DNA of 64,000 nt, from assembly GCF_017301635.1 (NCBI RefSeq), contig NZ_CP071091.1, forward strand, positions 6,088,001-6,152,000, written 5' to 3'. The position numbers and the translations under genes are program-made. A model generated the notes under the pieces. It ran no database searches. It was given only the letters and a program-made list of their open reading frames with translations, and was not told the origin of the DNA. Of this stretch, positions 25,456 to 35,100 are shown one piece after another. This DNA comes from Myxococcus landrumus (GTDB lineage Bacteria; Myxococcota; Myxococcia; Myxococcales; Myxococcaceae). Positions within the stretch are counted from its first letter, which is position 1. Each line of letters begins with the position of its first letter.

Positions 25456-28092
25456 ATGCGCTGCTGCCACCGTCACGCCTCCGAGCCCGCCCTCCCTCAG
25501 TCCCGTGCCTTCAGCCTCCCCGGCGCCACCGAGCACTACGCCGCCGAGCGGCCCATCCGCGCCGAGCACGTCCGCATCGAGCTGTCGCTCGACTTCGACC
25601 AGGGCCGTATCACCGGCGTCTGCACCACCCGCGTCTCCGCGGTCCGCCTGGTGTCCACGCTCACCTTCGACGCGGTGGACCTGGATGTCTCGAGCGTCAC
25701 CGTGGACGGCCGGCCCGCGCGCTTCTCCAACTCCGGCGCACACGTGCGCGTGGAGCTGCCCCTGCCGCTCACCCCCGGCAACGCCGCGGAGGTCGCCCTC
25801 CACTACGCGGCCCGCCCCCGCCGGGGCCTGTACTTCTGGGGGCCCGAGGCCGCGTACCCGGACCGGCCGCGTCAGGCGTGGACGCAGAACCAGGACACGG
25901 ACGCGCGCTGCTGGTTCCCCTGCCTGGACACCCCGGCACAGAAGGCCACGTCCGAGCTCATCGCCACCTTCCCCGAGGGATTGATGGCGCTGTCCAACGG
26001 CGTGCTCGTGACGGACAGCGTCCGGGAGGGCCGCCGCACGCAGCACTACCGGATGGAGCAGCCCCACTCGCCCTACCTCATCACGCTCGCGGTGGGGGAC
26101 TTCGAGGAGCTGACGGACACGGTGGGCACCGTCCCGCTGCGCTACCTGTTCCCTCGGGGGCGCCGCGAGGACGCGCTGCGCTGCATCCGTCGCACTCCGG
26201 AGATGGTGCGCGTCTTCCAGGAGGCCACCGGGGAGCCCTTCCCGTGGAGCGGCTACGCGCAGGTGTTCCTCACCGAGTTCATCTTCGGCGGGATGGAGAA
26301 CACCACGGCCACCAGCCTCACCGACTCCGTCCTCCACGACGCCCGCGCGCACGCCGACTACAACGCGGAGCCGCTCATCTCGCATGAGCTGGCGCACCAG
26401 TGGTTCGGGGACCTGCTCACCTGCCGCGACTGGCCCCATGGCTGGCTCAACGAGGGCTTCGCCACGTGGTTCGAGGTGCTGTGGAAGGAGCGCGCCGACG
26501 GGGTGGACGAGGCGGACCAGCACCGGCTCACGGACCTGGAGGCATACCTGTCGGAGGTGAAGGAGCGCTATGCGCGCGCCATCGTCTCGCGCCGGTTCCA
26601 CGCGCCGCTGGATGTCTTCGACCGGCACCTCTACGAAAAGGGAGGGCTGGTCCTCCACGAGCTGCGCCGCCGGCTGGGCGATGAGCTGTTCTTCCGGGGC
26701 CTGCGTCACTACGTGTCGCGCCACCGCCACGGCTCGGTGGAGACGGTGGACCTGGCGCGGGCGTTCGAGCAGGCCACGGGCCACAACCTGGATGGGTTCT
26801 TCGACCAGTACGTCTTCGCGCCGGGCCACCCGGAGCTCAAGGTGGAGGTGCGCTACGAGGCCGAGGAGGCGAGGCTGCGCCTCAAGGTGAGGCAGGTGCA
26901 GCGCACGGACGCGGGCACGCCCGTGTTCCGGCTGCCGCTGGATGTCGTCGTCAACACGGAGGGGCGCGACGTGCTCCACCGGCTGGAGGTGACGGACGCG
27001 GAGCACTTCTTCCATCTGCCCTGCCCCGCCGCGCCCACGCAGGTGCGCGTGGACCCGAGGCGCGACGTGCTGGGCACGCTGGACGTGGACAAGTCCGTGG
27101 GGCTCTGGATGGAGGAGCTGCGGTCCGCGCCGGAGTCGCGCGCCCGCACGGAGGCCGCGCACGCGCTGGGGCGGGATGGAGGCTTCCGCGCGGTGGAGGC
27201 GTTAGGGGTGGCGCTGGGGGACTCGCGCCTGTTCTGGGGGACGCGTGCGGCGAGCGCCAAGGCCCTGGGACGCATCCGCACGCCCGAGGCGCGCGCGCGA
27301 CTGCTCGCGTCCCTGCGCGCGGAGAACCCGAGGGTCCGCCGCGCGGTGGTGGCCGCGTTGGGGGAGTTCCGCCGCGACGCGGAGGTCATCGCGCTCCTGC
27401 GGGCACTGTTGCAGTCGGGAGACACCAGCTACTTCGTTGAAGCGGAGGCCGCGCGGAGCTACGGCAAGCTGCGGGCGTCGGATGCGCTGACGGTGCTGGA
27501 GACGACGGCCACGCGGTCATCGTTCCAGGATGTCATCGCGGTGGGCGCGATGGACGGGCTCGCCGAGTCGCAGGACCCGGCGGCCTTCGCGCTGGTGGAG
27601 GCGCGCACGGCCTATGGGCAGCCGCCCTTCCTGCGCCGCGCGGCGACGCAGGCGGTGGCGAAGCTGGCGGAGGTGGCGGGACGACAGCGCGAGGCGGTGG
27701 ACCTGTTGTCCGAGCTGCTCCGGGACCCGATGTTCCGCGTGCAGATGGGCGTGTTCGAGGCGGCGCGGACACTCGGAGACCGGCGCATCATCGGTGCGTT
27801 GGAGGGCACGCCGCTGAGCGACGCACGGGCCCGGCGGGCTGCACGCGAGACGGTGCGCTCGCTGCGCGAGGGAGAGCCGCAGGCGCGGGAGCTGGCCGCG
27901 TTGCGCGAGGAGGTTGATGCGCTGAAGGAGGTCACTCGCGCCATGCGGGAACGTCTCGAGGTGCTCACGCCGTCGCGTGTTCCCGAGAAGCCCGCGAGCG
28001 GGGGCGCCCGTCGCGCGAAGGCTGCTGGCAAGAAGGCCCCCACTGCCCGCAAGAAGGTGGGCAAGCCGAGCAAGGGCGGACGGCGTCGGTAG
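25456..28092 (+). CDS. M1 aminopeptidase with C-terminal HEAT-like repeats
   Basis: 878 residues from ATG 25456 (earlier in-frame residues look non-coding). M1 hallmarks: GGMENTTATS at about residue 279 (exopeptidase motif), HELAHQWFGD at about 310 and NEGFATWFE about 22 residues later (zinc ligands and catalytic Glu). The first 230 residues are the beta-saddle domain. From about 560 to 820 the sequence becomes HEAT-like repeats with alternating Arg/Ala/Leu helices (AVEALGVALGDSRL, VRRAVVAALGEFRRD). A coiled coil (820-845) and a Lys/Arg/Gly-rich tail close it. The tail could bind nucleic acid or membrane. Known: M1 enzymes remove N-terminal residues. It is followed by a terminator hairpin. 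Confidence 0.93.
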   Translation: MRCCHRHASEPALPQSRAFSLPGATEHYAAERPIRAEHVRIELSLDFDQGRITGVCTTRVSAVRLVSTLTFDAVDLDVSSVTVDGRPARFSNSGAHVRVELPLPLTPGNAAEVALHYAARPRRGLYFWGPEAAYPDRPRQAWTQNQDTDARCWFPCLDTPAQKATSELIATFPEGLMALSNGVLVTDSVREGRRTQHYRMEQPHSPYLITLAVGDFEELTDTVGTVPLRYLFPRGRREDALRCIRRTPEMVRVFQEATGEPFPWSGYAQVFLTEFIFGGMENTTATSLTDSVLHDARAHADYNAEPLISHELAHQWFGDLLTCRDWPHGWLNEGFATWFEVLWKERADGVDEADQHRLTDLEAYLSEVKERYARAIVSRRFHAPLDVFDRHLYEKGGLVLHELRRRLGDELFFRGLRHYVSRHRHGSVETVDLARAFEQATGHNLDGFFDQYVFAPGHPELKVEVRYEAEEARLRLKVRQVQRTDAGTPVFRLPLDVVVNTEGRDVLHRLEVTDAEHFFHLPCPAAPTQVRVDPRRDVLGTLDVDKSVGLWMEELRSAPESRARTEAAHALGRDGGFRAVEALGVALGDSRLFWGTRAASAKALGRIRTPEARARLLASLRAENPRVRRAVVAALGEFRRDAEVIALLRALLQSGDTSYFVEAEAARSYGKLRASDALTVLETTATRSSFQDVIAVGAMDGLAESQDPAAFALVEARTAYGQPPFLRRAATQAVAKLAEVAGRQREAVDLLSELLRDPMFRVQMGVFEAARTLGDRRIIGALEGTPLSDARARRAARETVRSLREGEPQARELAALREEVDALKEVTRAMRERLEVLTPSRVPEKPASGGARRAKAAGKKAPTARKKVGKPSKGGRRR

Positions 28093-28105
28093 ACACAGGG
28101 GTTCA

Positions 28106-28127
28106 CCCCCGCGGACGGTCGCGGGGG
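28106..28127 (+). terminator. Hairpin after the M1 aminopeptidase gene
   Basis: Perfect 8-bp stem CCCCCGCG / CGCGGGGG with a 6-nt loop, 13 nt beyond the stop codon. No strong T run follows. Confidence 0.5.
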
Positions 28128-28282
28128 CCTGGTGGAATGACGAGCCCTCGTGTGCCTTCCTCCCCTGCATCCAGGCGTGCCGGGCATGCGCCCCACGGGG
28201 AACGTGAACGGACGCGCCCGCTCTCCCTCGTGGACATCCTTCAAGGAGGAGGCGGCGCCCTCAGGACAGCCCCAGGGAGAAC

Positions 28283-30226
28283 ATGGCCGGAGCCAACGAG
28301 GAGGTCAGTGCCTGGCTGGACGCCGCCGTCGACCCCTTGGTCGCCTGCGACGGCAACGAGCGCATCTCCTTCCTGAACCGTGCCGCCGAGCGCCTGCTCG
28401 ACTGGAAGCGCGAAGACCTCGAAGGGCAGCCCGTCTCCCGGCTCTTCCCCCAACGACTGCATCAACACGGCGACCAGAGCCTGGTGCGCTACCTCCTCTC
28501 GCGAAGGAAGGCGCTCGGAGGTCGCCCCACGCGAGTGCTCGCGCACCGCCGCGACGGAGTGGAGATTCTCGTGGAGCTCACCGTGGGCGCCTCCGGACAG
28601 GGCGGCCAGGAGCGCATCATCCTCAGCCTCCGCCGCCTGCACGAAGTCATCGACACGCTGCGAGAGCCGCTGGAGCAGCCGCGCCACCAGGACACCGCGC
28701 GGCTCGTCGAGACCCATAGCAGCGGAGACGACCTCTACCGGCTGGTGGTGGCGAACGCCCCGCTGGGCATCTTCCACTACGACACCACCCCGGTCATCAC
28801 CGCGTGCAACGAGCTCTTCGTCACCCTCATCGGCTCGCCCAAGCGCGTGCTCGTGGGGCTCAACCTCCTGTCCCTGCGCGACGAGCGGATGATGCACTGC
28901 GTGCGCGAGACGCTCGCCGGACGAAGCGCCCACTTCGAGGGCGACTACTCCTCCGTCACCGGCCACAAGGTGACCCCCGTCCACGTGCGCTTCGCGCCTT
29001 GCTACAACGACGCGGGCGAAGTCGAGGGAGGCGTGGGCATCGTCGAGGACATCTCCGAGCGCCGCCACGCCGAGCGCCAACGCGACGAGAGCCTGGCCCT
29101 GCTGCGCATCCTCTTCGACAGCGCCCCCGTGGGCCTGGGCTTCCTCGACACGAACCTGCGCTACGTGCGCGTCAACGAACGCCTCGCCCGCATCAACGGA
29201 ATGCCCGCCGAGGCCCACGTGGGAAAGAGCCCCTGCGAGCTGCTCGGACCGGGCGGGCCCCCCACGGAGGCCATGCTGCGCGAGGCCCTCGACTCAGGAG
29301 CGCCCGTGGTGGAGCGGCAGGTGGACACCGAGGCGGTGGGCTTTCCCGGTCCTCGACGCCTGCTGACGGGGAGCTGCTATCCCGTGCGCACTCCGGATGG
29401 ACACCTGCTGGGCGTGGGCGCGCTCGTCGAGGACGCCACGCAGCGCAAGCTCGCCGAGGAGGAACGCGAGCGCCTGTACCGCGAGGCGCAGGAGGCCATC
29501 CGCGTGCGCGACGACTTCCTGTCCATCGCCTCACACGAGCTGAAGACCCCGCTGACACCCTTGAGCCTCCGGCTCGCGACCCTCGAGCGCAAGCTGGAGC
29601 GCGGCGAACACGTGGACCCCTCCACCCTGCGCCACGCACGTCAGCACCTCTTGCGCATGACGGGGCTCATCAACGACCTGCTGGATGCCTCACGCATCGA
29701 AGCCGGCCGCCTCATGCTGCACCCGCAGCCCACGCGGATGGACAGCCTGGTGGAGCACGTCCTCGAATCCATGGAGGCCCAGCGCGGCAGCCACGAGCTG
29801 CGCTTCGAGCACCCCGAGCAAGCCGTGCAGGTTTTCGCCGACCCGTACCGGCTGGAGCAGGTCATCTCCAATCTCGTGGAGAACGCGCTCAAATACAGCC
29901 CCGATGGAGGTCTCATCCGTGTGACGCTCCAGACACGCGGAGAGCTGGCGTTGTTATCAGTCTCGGACTCGGGCATCGGCATCCCCGAGGACCAGCAGAA
30001 GCTGTTGTTCGAGCGATACTTCCGAGCCCGCAACGTCTCCTCGCGCTCGTATGGCGGCCTGGGCCTCGGGCTGTACATCAGCCGGGATATCGTCGAACAC
30101 CACGGCGGCCGAATCTGGGTGGAGAGCGAGGTGGGTCATGGGTCCACCTTCCACGTGGCGCTGCCATTGCTTGGCGCCTCGTCCACACACCCGCCCGCAA
30201 GCCAGCCCGAACGCCGCCTCCACTGA
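28283..30226 (+). CDS. Cytoplasmic histidine kinase with three PAS domains
   Basis: 647 residues. Three PAS domains are visible: residues about 8-110, 150-260 (LYRLVVANAPLGIFHYD...) and 270-400 (ILFDSAPVGLGFLDTN...). HisKA follows with the phosphoacceptor His418 in SHELKTPL, then the ATPase domain with N-box NLVENALKYSP, G1 DSGIGI and G2 GLGLGLYIS. No membrane helix, so it senses a cytoplasmic cue or is recruited. No response regulator is adjacent; an orphan kinase is common in myxobacteria. PAS ligands cannot be predicted from sequence. Confidence 0.92.
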   Translation: MAGANEEVSAWLDAAVDPLVACDGNERISFLNRAAERLLDWKREDLEGQPVSRLFPQRLHQHGDQSLVRYLLSRRKALGGRPTRVLAHRRDGVEILVELTVGASGQGGQERIILSLRRLHEVIDTLREPLEQPRHQDTARLVETHSSGDDLYRLVVANAPLGIFHYDTTPVITACNELFVTLIGSPKRVLVGLNLLSLRDERMMHCVRETLAGRSAHFEGDYSSVTGHKVTPVHVRFAPCYNDAGEVEGGVGIVEDISERRHAERQRDESLALLRILFDSAPVGLGFLDTNLRYVRVNERLARINGMPAEAHVGKSPCELLGPGGPPTEAMLREALDSGAPVVERQVDTEAVGFPGPRRLLTGSCYPVRTPDGHLLGVGALVEDATQRKLAEEERERLYREAQEAIRVRDDFLSIASHELKTPLTPLSLRLATLERKLERGEHVDPSTLRHARQHLLRMTGLINDLLDASRIEAGRLMLHPQPTRMDSLVEHVLESMEAQRGSHELRFEHPEQAVQVFADPYRLEQVISNLVENALKYSPDGGLIRVTLQTRGELALLSVSDSGIGIPEDQQKLLFERYFRARNVSSRSYGGLGLGLYISRDIVEHHGGRIWVESEVGHGSTFHVALPLLGASSTHPPASQPERRLH

Positions 30227-30380
30227 ATCTCCGTCACCCCGCATTCCGAAAGAACTACAGCCACGGCTGTCCAGCACCTCGCATCTGGTGGTCTTTTCCG
30301 CCCGGATTCGCACGCTCCAGGCGCTGGCACGACGGCTGCTCTCTCAGCGCCTCGAGGCCGAAACCAAGAGGAACAAAACC

Positions 30381-30548
30381 ATGATGACGGAGACTCCAGC
30401 CTGGACTCGTGACAATGACGGGTGGCTCGTCCGCGTGAAGCTGGGTGGACGGATTCAAGAGGTCCGTTGCAGCACCGAGAGTCAGGCGCGATACATCGCG
30501 GTCATGCTGGCGCTCAACCCGCAGCAGCCCTCGAAGCTGCGCAACTGA
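30381..30548 (+). CDS. Small conserved-looking protein, 55 residues
   Basis: ATG 30381 preceded by AGAGGAACAAAACC, a good ribosome site. The sequence begins MMTETPAWTRDNDGWLVRVKL and has a compact alpha/beta pattern with Trp/Val/Arg-rich strands and a helix ESQARYIAVMLAL. No signal or membrane segment. Function unknown. It ends 9 bp from the convergent tspO gene. It is short, but start signal, length and composition support a real gene. Confidence 0.6.
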   Translation: MMTETPAWTRDNDGWLVRVKLGGRIQEVRCSTESQARYIAVMLALNPQQPSKLRN

Positions 30549-30557
30549 AACAAGCCC

Positions 30558-31115
30558 TCAGTGCTCCGCTCGGGGATTGCGCCGGACGACTTCGCCATTC
30601 AGGACATTGGCGAAGCCCACCCAGGCCAGGTACGGCGCCACCAGCCACGCCGCGGGCCGGTCCACCTCGCGCGTCGCGGCGACATAGGCGCCGATGCTGC
30701 CCAGCAGGGCCACGTTGTCCACCAGGGCCTTGCGCGGCTGGTGCTTCCCGAAGAAGAGCCAGGACCAGGCGGCGTTCAAGCCCAATTGCACGCCCCACCA
30801 GCCCAGCGCTCGCGAGCGCGCGGCTCCCGCGGGCGCCGTCCACACTCGCCAGCCGGAGAGGGCGATGAGCGCGTACAGCGCCGTCCAGACGGGAGCGAAG
30901 AGCCGGGGCGGCGGCTGGAAGGGCGGCTTGCGAAGGCGCCGGTACCAGCGGGTATTGGCATCGCTCTGATGGGCGCCAAGCCACGCCGTGCCCGCGGTGA
31001 GCGCGCTGAAGGCGCCCAGCGCGACGACGGCCTCGGTGCGCAAGGTGGGATTGAGGGCGGTGCGTTTCACGGGCCCCCACCCTCTTCGAGTCGACGGCTC
31101 CCACGGGGTTTGCAT
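30558..31115 (-). CDS. tspO: TspO/MBR family tryptophan-rich sensory protein
   Basis: 185 residues from ATG 31115 with GGAG at good spacing. Five predicted membrane helices. Family motifs: WYRRLRKPPFQPPPRLFAPVW (conserved WxxxL-KPxFxPP), NAAWSWLFF and the PYLAWVGFANVLN end. The N-terminal 35 residues before TM1 are longer than in most bacterial TspO. Known: TspO binds porphyrins and cholesterol-like ligands and responds to stress or light and oxygen cues. Substrate here unknown. It is divergent from the DUF924 gene. Confidence 0.92.
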   Translation of the reverse strand: MQTPWEPSTRRGWGPVKRTALNPTLRTEAVVALGAFSALTAGTAWLGAHQSDANTRWYRRLRKPPFQPPPRLFAPVWTALYALIALSGWRVWTAPAGAARSRALGWWGVQLGLNAAWSWLFFGKHQPRKALVDNVALLGSIGAYVAATREVDRPAAWLVAPYLAWVGFANVLNGEVVRRNPRAEH

Positions 31116-31236
31116 GGTCGTCTCCAGGTCGCGCGGTGCGCCAATGTTCGCTGCAAGGTGGTGACGGCTCGCATCGTCGGCCACCCCGTTGACTGTTGAC
31201 GGTTGCTCGCTCTATCGAGACCCTGGGGAGGAAGAC

Positions 31237-31827
31237 ATGGAGAGTGCGGAGGGAGTTCTCGACTTCTGGTTTGGTCAACCCGCGGACCCGGTCCGCAACC
31301 CCGCCTGTATCCGGCCTCGTGCTGTGTGGTTCGAGCGAGACCCGGCGTTCGATGCGGAGTGCCACCACCGCTTCATGGAGCTTCATGAGCGCGCGGCGGC
31401 CGGAGAGCTGTGTCACTGGCGCGACGAGCCGCGAAGCAGCCTGGCGTTGATACTCTTGTTCGACCAGGTGCCTCGCAACCTCTTCCGCGGGACACCGCGC
31501 GCCTTCGCCACGGATGCACGCGCGCGCTCGGTGGCGCGCCACGCGCTCGCCAGGGGCCAGGACCTGGCGCTGCCCTCCGTGTGGCGCTGGTTCATGTATC
31601 TCCCGTTCGAGCACAGCGAGGAGCTCCACGACCAGCGGCTGTCGGTCTCCCTCTTCGAGCTGCTGACGATGCACCACTCTGGAAGCGATGCGTCGCTCGA
31701 CTGGGCGCGCAGGCACCTGGTCGTCATCGAGCGCTTCGGACGCTTCCCGCACCGCAACACGGCGCTGGGGCGTACATCGACTCCCGAGGAAGCACGCTTC
31801 CTCCAGGAGCCGGGCTCGGCCTTCTAG
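31237..31827 (+). CDS. DUF924 protein
   Basis: 196 residues from ATG 31237 with GGGGAGGAAGAC upstream. The opening VLDFWFGQPAD and central LILLFDQVPRNLFRGTPRAFATD, HALARGQDLALP and the FEHSEELHDQ segment are the family signatures. DUF924 proteins are helical, TPR-like and of unknown function; nothing here links it to a pathway. A strong hairpin lies 77 nt downstream. Confidence 0.9.
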   Translation: MESAEGVLDFWFGQPADPVRNPACIRPRAVWFERDPAFDAECHHRFMELHERAAAGELCHWRDEPRSSLALILLFDQVPRNLFRGTPRAFATDARARSVARHALARGQDLALPSVWRWFMYLPFEHSEELHDQRLSVSLFELLTMHHSGSDASLDWARRHLVVIERFGRFPHRNTALGRTSTPEEARFLQEPGSAF

Positions 31828-31904
31828 CGCCCGGCTCGTCCCAGCCCTGGAACATTCCCCCCTGGGCCCCGAGAATAAGACGGGGAGTTCCACGTCCGAG
31901 GCCA

Positions 31905-31926
31905 GGCGAGCGGTCCACCGCTCGCC
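31905..31926 (+). terminator. Hairpin after the DUF924 gene
   Basis: Perfect 9-bp stem GGCGAGCGG / CCGCTCGCC with a 4-nt loop TCCA. It separates the DUF924 gene from the cyclase operon (229 bp apart), whose own promoter should lie between here and 32056. Confidence 0.5.
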
Positions 31927-32056
31927 GTCCGGGTGTGACACCCGAGCGTCACTTCAGGGTATGCCAGGCGCCGTGGGCATCCATCCGGCCGGGGAGATGA
32001 CTCGCGCCGCGGTGGCTGAGCTAGTGTGGCGGCCCACGCATTCCTCATGAGGGGCC

Positions 32057-34495
32057 GTGGCAGGGGACACCTGGAAAATCATCCGGCTGCGCTGGCGTGA
32101 ACACTGGCTGCTGATGCTGGGCGTGGCGGTGCTGTCCACCGCGCTGGCGACGCTGGCCTGGTGGGGCGGGTGGCTCCATGACCTGGAGCGCGGCGCCTAT
32201 GACCAGGCCCTCAACCGCTTCACCGATGGACGGGGGCTGTCCCCGCACGTGTCGGTGGTGGTCATCGACCAGTCGAGCCTCGACGGCATCCGCGCCAATG
32301 AGCGCTACACGCTCAACTTCGGAAGCTGGCCGTACAGCCGCAACCTGTGGGCTCGCGTGGTGGAGCAACTGGAGGCGGAGGGTGCGCGCGCCGTCGTCTT
32401 CGACGCGGTGATGGACGAGCGCTCCTCGGATGAATCCACGGACCTGGCCCTCGCCCAGGTGCTGCGCGACACACGCGTCCCGTTCTTCCTGGGCGTCTCC
32501 ACCAACGCCAACGCGCAGCCCCTGCCGCGCGTGGACTTCGCCGCCCATCCCGCCACCGCGCTCGCAGCCCCGCCCGCGCGTCCCGCAGCGCCCGTGGCCT
32601 CGGCACAGGACACACTGCCCCAGGAGGCACTGCCCTCCAGCGCGGGGGAGGAGACCTTCCCCTCGGACCCGAGCGGCGAGTTCGCCGAGGCCCCCGAAGA
32701 CAAGGCCCTCGCGTCCGTGACTCCCGAGCAGCTCGCGCATGCGCTGGCCTTCCCCATCCAGACGCGAGGCGTGACGCCTCCGGTGCTGGAGGGCCCGGAC
32801 TTCGAGGGAGAGACCTCCGCGCCCACCACCGAGGACCACGCCCACGTGCGCCGCCGTCCCGTCCCGCCCATCCCCGTCTTGGTGGGCGCGGTGGATGGCT
32901 TCGGGTTGGTGGACACGGAGACGGACCCCGACGGCTTCATGCGGCGCACGCGCTTCGCGTACACGGACGGCGTCAACACGTACCCGACGCTGCCGTTGCG
33001 GGTGATGGCGGGCCTGTATGGCGCGAACGAGGTGACGCTCTCGAGCGGGAAGCTGCGCGTGGGCACCCGGACCTACGCGGTGGACTCGGACGGTGGCGCG
33101 GCCATCGACTACGGCGGCGGCGAGCTGCACGAGCGCTTCCACACGCTGCCCCTGCTGGAGGTGCTCGACGGGTGGGTGCGACGGGAGAACGGGCAGCCCT
33201 CGGGACTTCCCGCCGAGGCCCTCCGGGGCAAGGTGGTGGTCATCGGCGGCACCGCGCTGGGGCTCGGCGACATCAAGGCCACGTCCTTCCGCGCGGAGGT
33301 CCCCGGTGTCATGAAACAAGCGGCGGTGCTGGATACGCTGCTGGGCTCGGGGCGCTTCATCACCCGGACGCCGCTGGCGGTGGATGTGTCGCTCACGCTG
33401 GTGGTGGCGCTCATCTCCGTCGTGCTGCTGATGACGACGCGCTGGCTGCCGCTGGAAATCGCGTGGCCCGTGGCGCTGCTCCTGGGCATGTACCTGGTGA
33501 CGGGGCGCTTCCTCTCCTCGGGGACCCATGTGCTGACGGCGCTGCCCGCCATGGCGGGCCTGCTGGCCAGCGTCACCGCGGTGGCCTTCAACCACCTGGT
33601 CGCCAACCGCGAGACGGAGTTCGTGCGCACCGCGTTCAGCCGCTTCATGGAGCCCAAGCTCGTGGAGCAGATGATTTCCGAGCGCAAGCTGCCCCGGCTC
33701 GACGGAGAGAACGTCGAAATCAGCGCCTTCTTCAGCGACATCCGAGGCTTCTCCACCTTCAGCGAGCGCTTCAAGGAGGACCCGCGCAGCCTGGTGCGCA
33801 TCCTCAATACGTACCTGACGAGGGTGAGCGGCGCGCTGCTGAAGGAAGGCGGATGCCTGGACAAGTACATCGGCGACGCCGTGGTGTGCTTGTTCGGCGC
33901 GCCCATGCGCCAGGACGACCACGCGGTGCGCGCGTGCCGGGGCGCGCTGGCGGCCAAGGCGGAGGTGGACAAGCTGCGCGAGGAGTTCCGCGTGAAGGGG
34001 CTGCCGGATGTGTACACGCGCATCGGCGTCAACTCCGCGGTGAACTTCGTGGGCAACTTCGGCAGCGAGCAGCTCTTCAGCTACACGGCCATCGGCGATG
34101 GGATGAACCTGGCCGCGCGGCTGGAGGGCGCGAACAAGGCGTACGGCTCCGTCATCATGATTGGCCCGCGCACGTACGAGCTGGCGCGTGAGCACATCGA
34201 GGTGCGCGAGCTGGACCGCGTGCGGGTGGCCGGGAAGACGGAGGCCGTCACCGTGTACGAGCTGCTGGCGCTCAAGGGCGGCCTGGATGCGGGGAAGCGG
34301 GCCACGGTGGAGCGCTACCACGCGGCGCTGGCGCTCTATCGCGAGGCCCGGTTCGACGAGGCCGCGGCGAGGTTGGAAGCACTCAAGGCGGACGCTCCGG
34401 AGGATGGCCCCACACAGGCCTTGCTGGAGCGTTGCCACAAGTACGCCAAGGCGCCGCCGCCGGAGTTCGACGGCGTGGCGAGCCTGGACAAGTGA
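32057..34495 (+). CDS. CHASE2-domain class III adenylate/guanylate cyclase
   Basis: 812 residues from GTG 32057 with GAGGGGCC just upstream. TM1 (residues 18-38) leads into a CHASE2 sensor (40-430), which contains a Pro/Ala-rich insertion near 165-290 not typical of the family. Three more membrane helices follow (435-520), then the cyclase catalytic domain. Metal Asp residues are in FSDIRGFST and KYIGDAVVCLFG, the latter also carrying the base-contacting Lys; IGDGMNLAARLEG gives the transition-state Asn and Arg. The set looks active. The C-terminus is a short helical tail. Known: CHASE2 senses extracellular or periplasmic cues and makes cAMP or cGMP. The next gene starts 23 bp downstream. Confidence 0.93.
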   Translation: MAGDTWKIIRLRWREHWLLMLGVAVLSTALATLAWWGGWLHDLERGAYDQALNRFTDGRGLSPHVSVVVIDQSSLDGIRANERYTLNFGSWPYSRNLWARVVEQLEAEGARAVVFDAVMDERSSDESTDLALAQVLRDTRVPFFLGVSTNANAQPLPRVDFAAHPATALAAPPARPAAPVASAQDTLPQEALPSSAGEETFPSDPSGEFAEAPEDKALASVTPEQLAHALAFPIQTRGVTPPVLEGPDFEGETSAPTTEDHAHVRRRPVPPIPVLVGAVDGFGLVDTETDPDGFMRRTRFAYTDGVNTYPTLPLRVMAGLYGANEVTLSSGKLRVGTRTYAVDSDGGAAIDYGGGELHERFHTLPLLEVLDGWVRRENGQPSGLPAEALRGKVVVIGGTALGLGDIKATSFRAEVPGVMKQAAVLDTLLGSGRFITRTPLAVDVSLTLVVALISVVLLMTTRWLPLEIAWPVALLLGMYLVTGRFLSSGTHVLTALPAMAGLLASVTAVAFNHLVANRETEFVRTAFSRFMEPKLVEQMISERKLPRLDGENVEISAFFSDIRGFSTFSERFKEDPRSLVRILNTYLTRVSGALLKEGGCLDKYIGDAVVCLFGAPMRQDDHAVRACRGALAAKAEVDKLREEFRVKGLPDVYTRIGVNSAVNFVGNFGSEQLFSYTAIGDGMNLAARLEGANKAYGSVIMIGPRTYELAREHIEVRELDRVRVAGKTEAVTVYELLALKGGLDAGKRATVERYHAALALYREARFDEAAARLEALKADAPEDGPTQALLERCHKYAKAPPPEFDGVASLDK

Positions 34496-34518
34496 GCGGG
34501 GAAAGGAGTCGACGCGCG

Positions 34519-35100
34519 ATGAGGACGAGAACGAGAGCGGCCTGGGCCGCGGTGATGCTGGCGCTGGGGGTTCCCAGTGTGGCCTCGGCCGTGGCGGTGG
34601 GAGGCTCGCTGTACGTGAAGGCCAAGAACACGCGGGTGATGGAGAGCCCGTCTCCCACGGCCAACGCGGTGGTCATCCTCCAGCCGGGTGAGCAGGTGAA
34701 GTGGGAGGGCGCCGACACCAAGAACAAGCAGTGGCACAAGGTGAAGACCTCCGCCGGGAAGCGGGGCTTCGTGTTCCAGTCGAACCTGTCCACCACCGCG
34801 CCCGAGATGGAGCTCGTCGTCGAGGACAAGGGCAAGCGCAAGGTGAACCCCGCGGGCTTCGTCGCCAGCGGCGCGGCGGTGAAGGCGCTCAGCCCTGGCG
34901 CCATCGAGTACGGCAACAAGAAGGGCGGCAACCACAAGCAGGCCGTGGCGCAGCTCCAGCAGCTCGAGAAGACGGCGAAGGATGTCTCGACGGCGGACAT
35001 CGCGCGGCATGTGACGGAGGCCGGGCTGTTCCCCGTGGTGGGTGAGTCCGCCACGGCGAAGTCGGGCGGCGCCAAGGGCAAGTCGAAGGGAGGCTCGTGA
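34519..35100 (+). CDS. Exported SH3-like protein
   Basis: 193 residues from ATG 34519, preceded by GAAAGGAG. A signal peptide (residues 1-24) ends with Ser-Val-Ala-Ser-Ala. Residues 25-95 show a bacterial SH3 pattern (LYVKAKNTRVMESPSPTANAVVILQPGEQV... then WHKVKTSAGKRGFVFQSNL). A Lys/Gln-rich helical tail follows, ending in Gly/Ser/Lys. Known: bacterial SH3 domains bind peptidoglycan or peptides. It overlaps the M48 gene by 1 bp (TGATG), so the two are co-translated and probably act together in the periplasm. Confidence 0.82.
   Translation: MRTRTRAAWAAVMLALGVPSVASAVAVGGSLYVKAKNTRVMESPSPTANAVVILQPGEQVKWEGADTKNKQWHKVKTSAGKRGFVFQSNLSTTAPEMELVVEDKGKRKVNPAGFVASGAAVKALSPGAIEYGNKKGGNHKQAVAQLQQLEKTAKDVSTADIARHVTEAGLFPVVGESATAKSGGAKGKSKGGS

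Noticed and set aside
24538..27162. Extended frame of 874 codons joining the J-domain gene to sequence opposite the M1 aminopeptidase
   Set aside because: The part beyond 25320 is antisense to a conserved enzyme. The GTG at 25320 gives a sensible start and length.
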